From Chania multitudinisentens RB-25 (GTDB lineage Bacteria > Pseudomonadota > Gammaproteobacteria > Enterobacterales > Enterobacteriaceae), in NCBI RefSeq assembly GCF_000520015.2, contig NZ_CP007044.2, positions 868,001 through 932,000 on the forward strand: a stretch of 64,000 bases of DNA. Reading direction: 5' to 3'. The translations under genes and the position numbers were made by a program. Under the pieces are notes generated by a model. That model was not told the DNA's origin. It saw only the letters and a list, made by a program, of their open reading frames with translations, and did no database searches. Each line of letters opens with the position of its first letter. The first letter of the stretch is position 1. This document shows positions 35,048-43,648 of the stretch, piece after piece.

Positions 35048-35866
35048 TTAGGCTGGATGTAGCACAAACTTCTCGATCGCACGCGCTACGCCATCTTCCG
35101 TGTTGCTGGCTGTGACAAACTGCGCGACGGCTTTCAGCTCAGGAATGGCATTGGCCATTGCTACACCAACCCCGGCATACTCGATCATCGCAATATCATT
35201 GCCCTGATCGCCCAATGCCATCACGTTTTGCTGCTTGATACCGAGATGATCGGCCAACATTTTCACCCCAGCCCCTTTATCTACCTTCTTATGCAGAATC
35301 TCCAGGTAATAAGGTGCACTTTTCATGATGGTGTAACGCTCCAACGCTTCGGCTGGCAAGCGGGCAATGGCGCGATCAAGTAATTCCGGTGCATCGACCA
35401 TCATCACTTTTGGGAAACGGATCGTGCGATCCATCTCTTCCACGCTACGGTATTTCAAGGGAATACCGGTCATCGCGGATTCACGAACGGTATATTGACC
35501 AATATCTTGATTCGGTGTGTACAGGGTGTCGAAATCAAACGCCTGGAAATGCACGCCAAACTCCCGCGCCATCTGCTCGAAATAGAGATAATCCTCAAAG
35601 CCAAGCGTTTCCTGCAAAATACAAGCACCATCCGCCGCTCGCAACACCAGTGCGCCGTTATAGGTAATACAGAAATCGCCACTGCCCTGAATATTCAACT
35701 GACGCAGATAATCCTGTACGCCAACGTAAGGCCGCCCGGTGGCTAATACCACATGAACCCCCTGGCTACGCGCGGCGGCAATCGCCTGCTTTACCGCTGG
35801 CGTAATCTGGTGCTGTGGATTAAGCAGCGTGCCATCCATATCAATTGCAATCAGTTCAATAGCCAT
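35048..35866 (-). CDS. yidA: Cof-type HAD sugar phosphatase YidA
   Basis: A 272-residue HAD phosphatase acting on sugar phosphates in E. coli. Motif I is IDMDGTLL (D9 nucleophile, D11), motif II ATGRP, motif III Lys in the KVDKGAG region, motif IV ALGDQGNDIAMI. A C2-type cap lies between. It is downstream of gyrB as in E. coli, but yidB, which separates them there, is absent. Confidence 0.94.
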   Translation of the reverse strand: MAIELIAIDMDGTLLNPQHQITPAVKQAIAAARSQGVHVVLATGRPYVGVQDYLRQLNIQGSGDFCITYNGALVLRAADGACILQETLGFEDYLYFEQMAREFGVHFQAFDFDTLYTPNQDIGQYTVRESAMTGIPLKYRSVEEMDRTIRFPKVMMVDAPELLDRAIARLPAEALERYTIMKSAPYYLEILHKKVDKGAGVKMLADHLGIKQQNVMALGDQGNDIAMIEYAGVGVAMANAIPELKAVAQFVTASNTEDGVARAIEKFVLHPA

Positions 35867-35928
35867 TAGAGCTTCTCCCAGTGGTTTTTCCTCATGCTAA
35901 CCCGTTTCAGCTTGCCAAACAGCATAAA

Positions 35929-35961
35929 AAAATCCGCGTAGGGAACCCTTACGCGGATTTT
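35929..35961. terminator. gyrB terminator (bidirectional form)
   Basis: AAAATCCGCGTA (35929-35940) and TACGCGGATTTT (35950-35961) form a 12-bp stem around a 9-base loop; on the minus strand it continues into a further T-run. It lies 18 bases after the gyrB stop. Confidence 0.85.
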
Positions 35962-35978
35962 CAGTGCCTAGGTATAGG

Positions 35979-38393
35979 TTAAATATCAATATTCGCCGCT
36001 TTCAGAGCGTTTTCTTCGATAAAGGCACGGCGTGGCTCAACGGCATCCCCCATCAGGGTTGTGAACAGTTGATCCGCAGCAATAGCATCCTTCACGGTCA
36101 CACGCAGCATACGGCGCTGCTCTGGGTCCATGGTGGTTTCCCACAGCTGTTCTGGATTCATTTCACCCAAGCCTTTATAACGCTGTACCGACAAACCACG
36201 GCGCGACTCTTTCACCAACCACTCCAACGCCTGCTCGAAGCTGCTCACCGGCTGGCGGCGCTCGCCGCGCTCAATGTACGCATCCTCTTCCAGCAAACCA
36301 CGCAGTTTTTCACCCAGCAGGCAAAGCTTGCGGTATTCACCACCGTGGATGAAATCGAAGTCCAAGTCATAATCGGTATCCACGCCGTGAGTACGAACAC
36401 GCAATACCGGCTCAAACATTTGGCGCTCACGGTTTTCATTAATCACGTAATCGTAGCTGCTGCCGTACTGCTCGTTATCGTTCAGCAATTTCACCAGTGA
36501 TTCAATCCACGCTTTCACTTTGGCCTGATCGCTCAGATCGCCTTCGCTCAGGGTAGGCTGATAGATCAGATTATTCAGCAATGCACGCGGATAGCGGCGT
36601 TCCATGCGGCCAATCAGTTTCTGTACGCCATAGTGTTCAGCCACCAGTTTTTCCAATGGCTCCCCCGCCAATGCCGGGGCGCTGGAGTTGGTATGCAGCG
36701 TCGCACCATCAAGAGCAATGGCAATCTGGTATTGATCCATCGCTTCATCATCTTTGATGTACTGTTCCTGCTTGCCTTTTTTCACCTTATACAACGGCGG
36801 CTGAGCAATAAACACATGGCCACGCTCAATGATTTCCGGCATCTGACGATAGAAGAAGGTCAACAACAGTGTACGGATGTGTGAACCATCAACATCGGCA
36901 TCGGTCATGATGATGATGCTGTGATAACGCAGTTTATCCGGGCTATATTCATCGCGGCCAATGCCGCAGCCCAGCGCGGTTATCAGAGTGGCAACCTCTT
37001 GTGAAGACAGCATCTTGTCAAAGCGCGCCTTCTCAACGTTGAGGATTTTCCCCTTCAACGGCAAAATTGCCTGGCTTTTGCGGTTACGGCCCTGTTTGGC
37101 GGAGCCGCCCGCAGAATCCCCTTCCACCAGGTACAATTCAGACAGCGCCGGATCGCGCTCCTGGCAATCCGCCAGTTTACCCGGCAGGCCGGCCAGATCC
37201 AGCGCGCCTTTACGGCGGGTCATTTCACGTGCTTTACGCGCCGCTTCACGGGCACGGGCCGCATCAATGATTTTGCCGACGACGATTTTCGCATCTGATG
37301 GATTTTCCATCAGGTAATCCACCAGTTTCTCGTTCATCAGCGATTCAACTGCCGTTTTCACTTCGGAAGACACCAGCTTATCTTTGGTCTGCGAAGAGAA
37401 CTTGGGATCTGGCACTTTCACCGAAACCACGGCAATCAGGCCTTCACGCGCATCGTCGCCGGTGGCGCTGACCTTGGACTTCTTGCTGTAGCCTTCTTTA
37501 TCCATGTAAGTGTTCAGGGTACGGGTCATCGCGGCACGGAAACCGGCCAGGTGAGTTCCCCCGTCACGCTGCGGGATATTGTTGGTAAAGCAGTAGATAT
37601 TTTCTTGGAAACCATCGTTCCACTGCAACGCCACTTCCACACCGATGTCGTCTTTCACGGTAGAGAAGTAAAACACCGTTGGGTGGATCGGCGTTTTATT
37701 CTTGTTCAGATATTCAACAAACGCCTTGATACCCCCTTCGTAATGGAAGTGGTCTTCTTTATCGTTACGTTTGTCTTTCAGGCGAATGGAAACACCGGAG
37801 TTCAGGAACGACAGTTCGCGCAGGCGCTTAGCCAGAATGTCGTACTCAAACTCGATATTGTTGGTAAAGGTTTGGTAGCTCGGCCAGAAACGCACGGAGG
37901 TGCCCGTTTTCTCGGATTCACCCACCACTTTCAATGGGCCTTGCGGCTCACCGTGGCTGTAGGTTTGCTCATGCACTTTGCCATCACGGCGGATCACCAG
38001 CTCCAGCTTCTCTGACAACGCATTCACCACCGAAACACCCACGCCGTGCAGGCCACCAGAAACTTTATAGGAGTTGTCGTCAAATTTACCGCCGGCATGT
38101 AACACGGTCATAATAACCTGCGCCGCAGAAACTCCTTCTTCTTCGTGAATACCGGTCGGGATACCACGGCCATCGTCCTGCACCGAAACCGAGTTGTCAG
38201 CGTGGATCGTCACCTGAATAACACTACAGTGGCCAGCGAGTGCTTCGTCGATAGCGTTGTCCACAACCTCGAATACCATGTGGTGCAGACCAGTGCCGTC
38301 ATCGGTATCGCCGATATACATGCCGGGGCGCTTACGCACCGCGTCCAGCCCTTTTAATACCTTGATACTTGAGGAGTCATAAGAATTCGACAT
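35979..38393 (-). CDS. gyrB: DNA gyrase subunit B
   Basis: The ATPase subunit of gyrase, which introduces negative supercoils. The 804-residue protein is exactly E. coli length. GHKL ATPase motifs (EVVDNAIDEALAGHC, DDGRGIP, GGLHGVGVSVVNALS), the TOPRIM EGDSAGGSA and DADVDGSHIRTL, and the C-terminal QRYKGLGEMNP are all present. An in-frame TTG lies just before ATG 38393. It ends the dnaA-dnaN-recF-gyrB block. Confidence 0.99.
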   Translation of the reverse strand: MSNSYDSSSIKVLKGLDAVRKRPGMYIGDTDDGTGLHHMVFEVVDNAIDEALAGHCSVIQVTIHADNSVSVQDDGRGIPTGIHEEEGVSAAQVIMTVLHAGGKFDDNSYKVSGGLHGVGVSVVNALSEKLELVIRRDGKVHEQTYSHGEPQGPLKVVGESEKTGTSVRFWPSYQTFTNNIEFEYDILAKRLRELSFLNSGVSIRLKDKRNDKEDHFHYEGGIKAFVEYLNKNKTPIHPTVFYFSTVKDDIGVEVALQWNDGFQENIYCFTNNIPQRDGGTHLAGFRAAMTRTLNTYMDKEGYSKKSKVSATGDDAREGLIAVVSVKVPDPKFSSQTKDKLVSSEVKTAVESLMNEKLVDYLMENPSDAKIVVGKIIDAARAREAARKAREMTRRKGALDLAGLPGKLADCQERDPALSELYLVEGDSAGGSAKQGRNRKSQAILPLKGKILNVEKARFDKMLSSQEVATLITALGCGIGRDEYSPDKLRYHSIIIMTDADVDGSHIRTLLLTFFYRQMPEIIERGHVFIAQPPLYKVKKGKQEQYIKDDEAMDQYQIAIALDGATLHTNSSAPALAGEPLEKLVAEHYGVQKLIGRMERRYPRALLNNLIYQPTLSEGDLSDQAKVKAWIESLVKLLNDNEQYGSSYDYVINENRERQMFEPVLRVRTHGVDTDYDLDFDFIHGGEYRKLCLLGEKLRGLLEEDAYIERGERRQPVSSFEQALEWLVKESRRGLSVQRYKGLGEMNPEQLWETTMDPEQRRMLRVTVKDAIAADQLFTTLMGDAVEPRRAFIEENALKAANIDI

Positions 38394-38411
38394 CAACGTT
38401 TCTCGCTCATT

Positions 38412-39497
38412 TTAGTCCTGTGGTTGAACCTCTATTTTACCCTGTTCCACACGGAACATCCTGCCCTTTTCACCCACCATGTCGGTGACTTGTTCAGCGC
38501 TGACTGCGCTGACAAAAACCTGAGCCTGGGTGGCTTTGAGGCGATCGGCCAGCAACCGGCGACGGCCGGTGTCCAGCTCGGAGGCAAAATCATCAATCAG
38601 ATACAGGCAACGCCGCCCGCTCTGCCGGGTGAGAAACTCACCCTGCGCTAAGCGCAATGCGCACATCAGCAACTTAAGCTGACCGCGCGATAACAAATCC
38701 TCTACCGGCGTGCCTTCGGCACGAATACGGAAATCCGCCTTATGCGGCCCCACCGCAGTATAGGTTAACGCTCTGTCGCGCTCAAACTGGCGCTCCAGTA
38801 ACTCTCCGTAGTCACTCTCTTTGTCCCAGCCGCGCTGAAAAGAGAAACTCAAGGCAAATTCGGGCAAAAACTGCGCGCAGGTCGCGGTGATATCCGCGGC
38901 GATTGCATCACTGTAGGATGCCCGCCACTCGCTGATGCGTTCAGCCAACGGGATCAGTTCCTGATCCCAGGCACGAATCTGTGCATAACGGCTCACCTGG
39001 CGCAGCGCGGCATTGCGTTGCTTCAGTAACCTTTTCAGGTTGCTCCAGGCGGTGAAAAAACCAGGTTCGTTATGAAAACAACCCCAATCCAGAAAAGCAC
39101 GCCGGTATTTTGGCCCGCCGTTTAGCAGAGTAAAACCTTCGGGGGTGATTAGCTGCATGGGCAATAGCTGAGCTAGTTCGGCCACTTTGTGGCCGTCGCT
39201 GCCATCAATACGTACTTTGCTGTCACCCTGACGGCTCTTGCTTAATCCCACCAACAATTCACGCTCTGCACCTTCGATCCGGCCATGCAATACGAACTCT
39301 GGCTGATCGTGGCGAATAACCCGCCCAATCTGCAAACTACGAAATGCACGCCCGTGCCCCAGCGTATACACCGCCTCCAACACGCTGGTTTTACCGCTAC
39401 CGTTGGGCCCCACCAGAAAGTTAAATCCCGACGCGGGCGCCAGATCGGCGGCTTCAATATTACGGAAATCTTTAATCAGTAAGCGCGTCAGTGCCAT
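38412..39497 (-). CDS. recF: DNA replication and repair protein RecF
   Basis: RecF, an SMC-like ATPase, helps load RecA at ssDNA gaps. Walker A GPNGSGKTSVLE (about 30-41), signature LSRGQLKLLMCALRLAQ and Walker B LIDDFASELD are visible. Length 361 aa (E. coli 357). It sits 18 bases before gyrB and is separated from dnaN by a 166-base gap holding a repeat-like sequence, unlike the tight dnaN-recF spacing of E. coli. Confidence 0.98.
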   Translation of the reverse strand: MALTRLLIKDFRNIEAADLAPASGFNFLVGPNGSGKTSVLEAVYTLGHGRAFRSLQIGRVIRHDQPEFVLHGRIEGAERELLVGLSKSRQGDSKVRIDGSDGHKVAELAQLLPMQLITPEGFTLLNGGPKYRRAFLDWGCFHNEPGFFTAWSNLKRLLKQRNAALRQVSRYAQIRAWDQELIPLAERISEWRASYSDAIAADITATCAQFLPEFALSFSFQRGWDKESDYGELLERQFERDRALTYTAVGPHKADFRIRAEGTPVEDLLSRGQLKLLMCALRLAQGEFLTRQSGRRCLYLIDDFASELDTGRRRLLADRLKATQAQVFVSAVSAEQVTDMVGEKGRMFRVEQGKIEVQPQD

Positions 39498-39539
39498 GCC
39501 AATCCCATTACCAGGAAAACTACGCTCAATATAAGAACG

Positions 39540-39655
39540 TTATCGACGCAGGCCGTTTACATGTGGCAACAAGCTGCACAGCCACCGGAGCGTACACAAA
39601 GTACGTGAGGATGGCGAGCACTGCCCAAGCGTAAAATGGCAAGCAAAATAGCCTG
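39540..39655. repeat. repeat-like structured sequence in the dnaN-recF gap
   Basis: The 166-base gap contains GGAGCGTACACAAAGTACGTGAGGATGGCGAGCACTGCCC-like sequence with several short complementary blocks (GTAC/GTAC, GGCGAGC/GCCC). It resembles intergenic elements common in related genera but differs from the main repeat family of this window. No gene is supported. Confidence 0.35.
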
Positions 39656-39663
39656 GGCGTAGA

Positions 39664-40764
39664 TCACAACCGCATTGGCATAACGACGTAGGCCGCTGCC
39701 TGACTGGCACCGTCTTCGATCTGCACGCTGGACACCGAATCGGTCAGCAACAGACGCACATCTTCACACTTAAGCGCATTCAGCACATCCAGCACATAGC
39801 TGACGTTGAAACCAATTTCCATCTCGGTGCCGTCATAGCTAACATCCAGGATCTCTTCCGCCTCCTCCTGCTCCGGGTTGTTTGCCGTGATCTTGAGCTG
39901 GTTCTGACTCACATACAAACGTACACCACGGAACTTCTCGTTCGACAAAATGGCCGCACGGGCAAACGCCTGTTTAAGCAGATCGCAACCGGCTTCCAGC
40001 GTTTTGTCCGGGTTCTTCGGCAATACGCGGCGATAGTCAGGGAAGCGGCCATCAACCAGCTTGGAGGTAAAAATAAAATCACCCACGTGGGCACGGATGT
40101 TGTTGCTGCCAATCTGCACTTGCAGCGGCGTATCACCGCCATCCAGCAGGCGCACCAGCTCCATCACCCCTTTGCGCGGCACAATCACCGAATGAGAGGG
40201 CAATGATTGGCCAATTGGCATCGAACACACCGCCAGGCGGTGGCCGTCGGTGGCCACGGTGCGCAATTCTTCCCCTTCGGTTTCAAACAGCATACCGTTC
40301 AGGTAATAACGCACATCCTGGTGCGCCATTGAGAATTGCGTCGCTTCGATCAGGCGTTTCAGCGTTGTTTGTGGCAGAGTGAACTCCACCTCGCTCTGCC
40401 AATCATCCAGGTTCGGGAAATCTGCCGCAGGCAGCGTAGACAGCGAGAAACGGCTGCGGCCAGAACGCACCAGCATACGTTCGCTTTCAAGCGTTACTGC
40501 AATCTCGGCGCCTTCCGGTAAGCCACGGCAGATATCAAAAAATTTACGTGCGGGAACGGTGGTTGCCCCCGCTTCATGGGGTTGAGACAGGGCAACGCGT
40601 GCCACCATCTCCATCTCCAGATCGGTTCCTGTCAGCAGCAAGGAACCTTCCGTCACCTGCAACAGCAAATTGCCCAGAATCGGCAACGTTGGGCGGCCCC
40701 CCAGCGGGCTGCTCACCTGTTGCAGCGGTTTTAGCAGATGCTCACGTTCAACGATAAATTTCAT
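39664..40764 (-). CDS. dnaN: DNA polymerase III beta sliding clamp
   Basis: The 366-residue processivity clamp, same length as E. coli. The start MKFIVEREHLLKPLQQVSSPLGGRPTLPILGN and the C-terminal YVVMPMRL are diagnostic, with three tandem clamp folds. The ATG lies five bases after the dnaA stop, so the two are co-translated. Confidence 0.99.
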   Translation of the reverse strand: MKFIVEREHLLKPLQQVSSPLGGRPTLPILGNLLLQVTEGSLLLTGTDLEMEMVARVALSQPHEAGATTVPARKFFDICRGLPEGAEIAVTLESERMLVRSGRSRFSLSTLPAADFPNLDDWQSEVEFTLPQTTLKRLIEATQFSMAHQDVRYYLNGMLFETEGEELRTVATDGHRLAVCSMPIGQSLPSHSVIVPRKGVMELVRLLDGGDTPLQVQIGSNNIRAHVGDFIFTSKLVDGRFPDYRRVLPKNPDKTLEAGCDLLKQAFARAAILSNEKFRGVRLYVSQNQLKITANNPEQEEAEEILDVSYDGTEMEIGFNVSYVLDVLNALKCEDVRLLLTDSVSSVQIEDGASQAAAYVVMPMRL

Positions 40765-40769
40765 ATGCG

Positions 40770-42164
40770 CTATGAAGATAATGTTCTGATTAAATTGGAG
40801 AAATCTTCTTTGATGTCGTGACTTTCCTCACGCAACTGCTCAATCTTCCGGCAGGCGTGCAACACCGTGGTATGGTCGCGGCCACCAAACGCATCGCCGA
40901 TTTCTGGCAGGCTGTGGTTGGTGAGCTCTTTTGCCAGCGCCATCGCCATCTGGCGCGGGCGGGCAACCGAACGCGAACGCCGTTTAGACAGCAGATCCGC
41001 GACTTTGATTTTATAGTACTCGGCCACCGTCTTTTGGATATTATCGATGGTGACCAGCTTTTCCTGCAATGCCAGCAGATCGCGCAGCGCTTCGCGCACG
41101 AAATCAATGGTAATGGCACGGCCGGTAAAGTTTGCATTAGCGATCACCCGGTTCAACGCGCCTTCGAGTTCACGCACGTTGGAACGCAGGCGTTTGGCAA
41201 TAAAAAATGCGACTTCGCCCGGCAGGCGGATATCGTTCTCATCCGCCTTTTTCATCAGGATCGCGACGCGGGTTTCCAGCTCTGGAGGTTCGATCGCCAC
41301 CGTCAGGCCCCAACCGAAGCGGGATTTAAGACGATCCTCCACGCCGTTGATCTCTTTTGGATAACGATCCGAAGTCAGGATGATCTGTTGATTGCCTTCA
41401 AGCAGGGCATTGAAGGTATGGAAAAACTCTTCCTGCGAGCGCTCTTTGTTGGCAAAAAACTGAATATCATCGATCAGCAACGCATCAACCGAACGGTAGT
41501 AGCGTTTAAATTCTTCAATTGCGTTATTTTGCAGTGCTTTGACCATATCTTGTACAAAGCGTTCCGAGTGCATGTAAACCACTTTTGCATTGGCTTTGCG
41601 CGCCATAATGCCGTTCCCCACCGCATGCAACAGGTGAGTTTTACCCAGGCCTGTGCCGCCATAAAGAAAGAGTGGGTTATACGCGCCCCCAGGATTATCC
41701 GCCACCTGCCGAGCCGCAGCACGTGCCAGTTGGTTGGATTTACCCTCAACGAAGTTATCGAAAGTGTGTTTGGGGTTAACGTTGGAACGATATGAAAGTT
41801 CGGGTGGCGGTGCCGCGTTATCCCAGCTTGGGCGCGACGGTACAACCATACGCGCCACAGGAGCCACCGGTGCACTGCTGGCGCTGGCCGTTACGGCCTG
41901 GCTGACGGTTTGTGCCAGCGGTTTACTGCCCACTTCAAAACGCAGCAACGGCGCATCGGTACCGCAGAAATCGTTCAGCAATCCATTGATATTGTTTAAG
42001 TATTTATCACGAACCCAATCCAGAACAAAACGATTGGGCGCATACAGCGCCAGGGTATTGTCACTCAGTTCCGCCTGCAATGGGCGTATCCACATACTAA
42101 ATTCTGTGGCAGGTAACTCATCCTGCAATCGGGCAAGACACTGCTGCCAAAGCGAAAGTGACAC
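40770..42164 (-). CDS. dnaA: chromosomal replication initiator DnaA
   Basis: DnaA binds DnaA boxes at oriC and opens the origin. Domain I is SLSLWQQCLARLQDEL; domain III carries Walker A GGTGLGKTHLL and Walker B LLIDDIQFF; domain IV has the binding signature GGRDHTTVLHACRKIEQL. 464 residues. Family similarity starts at GTG 42162-42164 with GGAG seven bases upstream, the same start codon as E. coli; an upstream in-frame GTG at 42176 is unlikely. Control sites lie in the long gap to rpmH. Confidence 0.98.
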   Translation of the reverse strand: MSLSLWQQCLARLQDELPATEFSMWIRPLQAELSDNTLALYAPNRFVLDWVRDKYLNNINGLLNDFCGTDAPLLRFEVGSKPLAQTVSQAVTASASSAPVAPVARMVVPSRPSWDNAAPPPELSYRSNVNPKHTFDNFVEGKSNQLARAAARQVADNPGGAYNPLFLYGGTGLGKTHLLHAVGNGIMARKANAKVVYMHSERFVQDMVKALQNNAIEEFKRYYRSVDALLIDDIQFFANKERSQEEFFHTFNALLEGNQQIILTSDRYPKEINGVEDRLKSRFGWGLTVAIEPPELETRVAILMKKADENDIRLPGEVAFFIAKRLRSNVRELEGALNRVIANANFTGRAITIDFVREALRDLLALQEKLVTIDNIQKTVAEYYKIKVADLLSKRRSRSVARPRQMAMALAKELTNHSLPEIGDAFGGRDHTTVLHACRKIEQLREESHDIKEDFSNLIRTLSS

Positions 42165-42304
42165 GGCGGACTCCACTCGAACAAGATCAATAAAAAGAAA
42201 AGAATCAGGCTACTTTTTTATAACTCATGATTTTTGACACACGCCCAGCATCAGCTGAAAACCTGTGGGGCATGCGAACCGCCTTTGACGGTTTATGTCC
42301 CTGA

Positions 42305-42558
42305 CGATCCCTCATTTGGGATCGTGATCGGAATGACGGATCATAGCGCAATCCGCGCAAGAGATCCTCCCCTTCATCACAGATTAAGATCCATTTTATC
42401 CACAGCCATCAGCGAGTGATTGTATTTTAAACCTTTCTCTCTCATCACTGATGAAATCTGAGCCTGTGGCACCGCGCTTTTATGGCACAAACGAGTTATA
42501 CCTTGTTATCCACGAAGATCCTTGTATAAAACGCTCAGGATCGTGCGGAGATCCTTGT
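42305..42558 (-). promoter_or_regulatory. dnaA control region: DnaA boxes and a GATC cluster
   Basis: Within the 742-base dnaA-rpmH gap, a perfect DnaA box TTATCCACA lies at 42396-42404 and a near-perfect TTATCCACG at 42506-42514. Nine GATC sites fall in 42306-42553, far above chance, suggesting SeqA/Dam control as in E. coli. CGATCCC/GGGATCG (42305-42324) forms a hairpin holding two of them, and AGATCCTTGT is repeated at 42516-42525 and 42549-42558. No gene is supported in the gap. Confidence 0.75.
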
Positions 42559-42773
42559 GATTTCCCCCCGAGTCCGTATAATCTTCGCCCTACGTGTGAT
42601 ACCTGGTTCCTCAACGGTGAGTCGTTTACCCAACAGGATTCTGCGGTGACCACGGGCCAACGTCGGGATTTTATTCCGTGTTTGGCAAGCAACCAGGTAG
42701 GCTACACCCATATATATTTCAAGAAGCAGGAAAACTGCGGCTAGAAAGATGGAGGGTTACTGCGTGATGCGAA

Positions 42774-42802
42774 TTGACTCAGGACTGTACAATTATTACA
42801 AT
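42774..42802 (+). promoter_or_regulatory. rpmH-rnpA promoter
   Basis: TTGACT (42774-42779), a 17-base spacer and TACAAT (42797-42802) make a strong sigma-70 promoter about 100 bases before rpmH. Confidence 0.8.
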
Positions 42803-42906
42803 CCCGCCTCTTTAAATATGCGATTGAGGCGTCGGTCATCTTCACGCCGGGTAGCCAAACGCATTTGACTTCTCAGTAATTCATTTAAGTTTAGGTAGAA
42901 ATCGCT

Positions 42907-43047
42907 ATGAAACGCACTTTCCAACCGTCCGTATTGAAGCGCAACCGTAGCCACGGTTTCCGTGCTCGTATGGCCACCAAAAATGGTCGTCAAGTTCTGG
43001 CCCGCCGTCGGGCGAAAGGCCGTACTCGTTTGACCGTTTCTAAGTAA
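42907..43047 (+). CDS. rpmH: 50S ribosomal protein L34
   Basis: The 46-residue L34: MKRTFQPSVLKRNRSHGF through RLTVSK, highly basic and near identical to E. coli. It ends in tandem stops (TAATAA). It opens the rpmH-rnpA-yidD-yidC-mnmE cluster, divergent from dnaA. Confidence 0.99.
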   Translation: MKRTFQPSVLKRNRSHGFRARMATKNGRQVLARRRAKGRTRLTVSK

Positions 43048-43065
43048 TAAAAGCTAACCCGCTGA

Positions 43066-43425
43066 GTGGTTAAGCTCGCTTTTCCCAGGGAGTTACGTTT
43101 GTTAACTCCCACTCATTTCACTTTCGTCTTCCAGCAGCCACAACGGGCTGGCACGCCGCAAATCACCATACTCGGCCGCCTGAACCAGCTGGGGCATCCC
43201 CGCATCGGTCTTACCGTCGCCAAAAAACACGTCAAACGCGCGCATGAACGCAATCGGATTAAACGCCTGACCCGCGAAAGCTTCCGTTTACGCCAGCACG
43301 AGTTACCCGCGATGGATTTTGTGGTGGTAGCCAAAAAAGGGGTAGCGGATTTGGATAACCGCACGCTGACGGAAGCGTTGGAAAAATTATGGCGCCGCCA
43401 CTGTCGCCAGGCTCCCGCATCCTGA
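43066..43425 (+). CDS. rnpA: ribonuclease P protein component
   Basis: The 119-residue protein subunit of RNase P, which matures tRNA 5' ends. It has the RNR signature HERNRIKRLTRESFR and starts at GTG 43066 (VKLAFPRELRLLTP), as in E. coli. It lies 18 bases after rpmH and overlaps yidD by 37 bases. Confidence 0.98.
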   Translation: MVKLAFPRELRLLTPTHFTFVFQQPQRAGTPQITILGRLNQLGHPRIGLTVAKKHVKRAHERNRIKRLTRESFRLRQHELPAMDFVVVAKKGVADLDNRTLTEALEKLWRRHCRQAPAS

Positions 43426-43646
43426 TCGGGCTGGTACGAGCGTACCAGCTGGTGATCAGTCCGCTGCTTGGGCCCCGTTGTCGCTTCCAACCGACATGCT
43501 CTCATTACGCAATTGAGGCATTAAGCAGGTTTGGTATGTTAAAAGGCAGTTGGTTAACATTGAAACGCGTATTAAAATGCCACCCTTTGAACCCAGGTGG
43601 CGATGATCCCGTGCCGCCGAAAACCGACGATAACAGAGAACATTAA
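43389..43646 (+). CDS. yidD: membrane protein insertion efficiency factor YidD
   Basis: An 85-residue membrane-associated protein that aids YidC-dependent insertion. The invariant RAYQLVISPLLGPRCRFQPTCSHYAIEALSRFG and LKRVLKCHPLNPGGDDPVP segments are present. It starts inside rnpA and ends two bases before yidC. Confidence 0.97.
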   Translation: MAPPLSPGSRILIGLVRAYQLVISPLLGPRCRFQPTCSHYAIEALSRFGMLKGSWLTLKRVLKCHPLNPGGDDPVPPKTDDNREH

Positions 43647-43648
43647 CG

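Noticed and set aside
40818..41795. 325-codon open frame antisense to dnaA
   Set aside because: Mirrors dnaA codons; no independent signals or recognisable domain.
42451..42744. 97-codon forward open frame in the dnaA-rpmH gap
   Set aside because: It covers a DnaA box and GATC cluster, has no ribosome-binding site, and its product shows no protein-like pattern; this gap is regulatory in enterobacteria.
42165..42906. oriC next to dnaA
   Set aside because: Only two DnaA boxes and no AT-rich 13-mer array were found; enterobacterial oriC lies near mnmG/mioC, outside the window.
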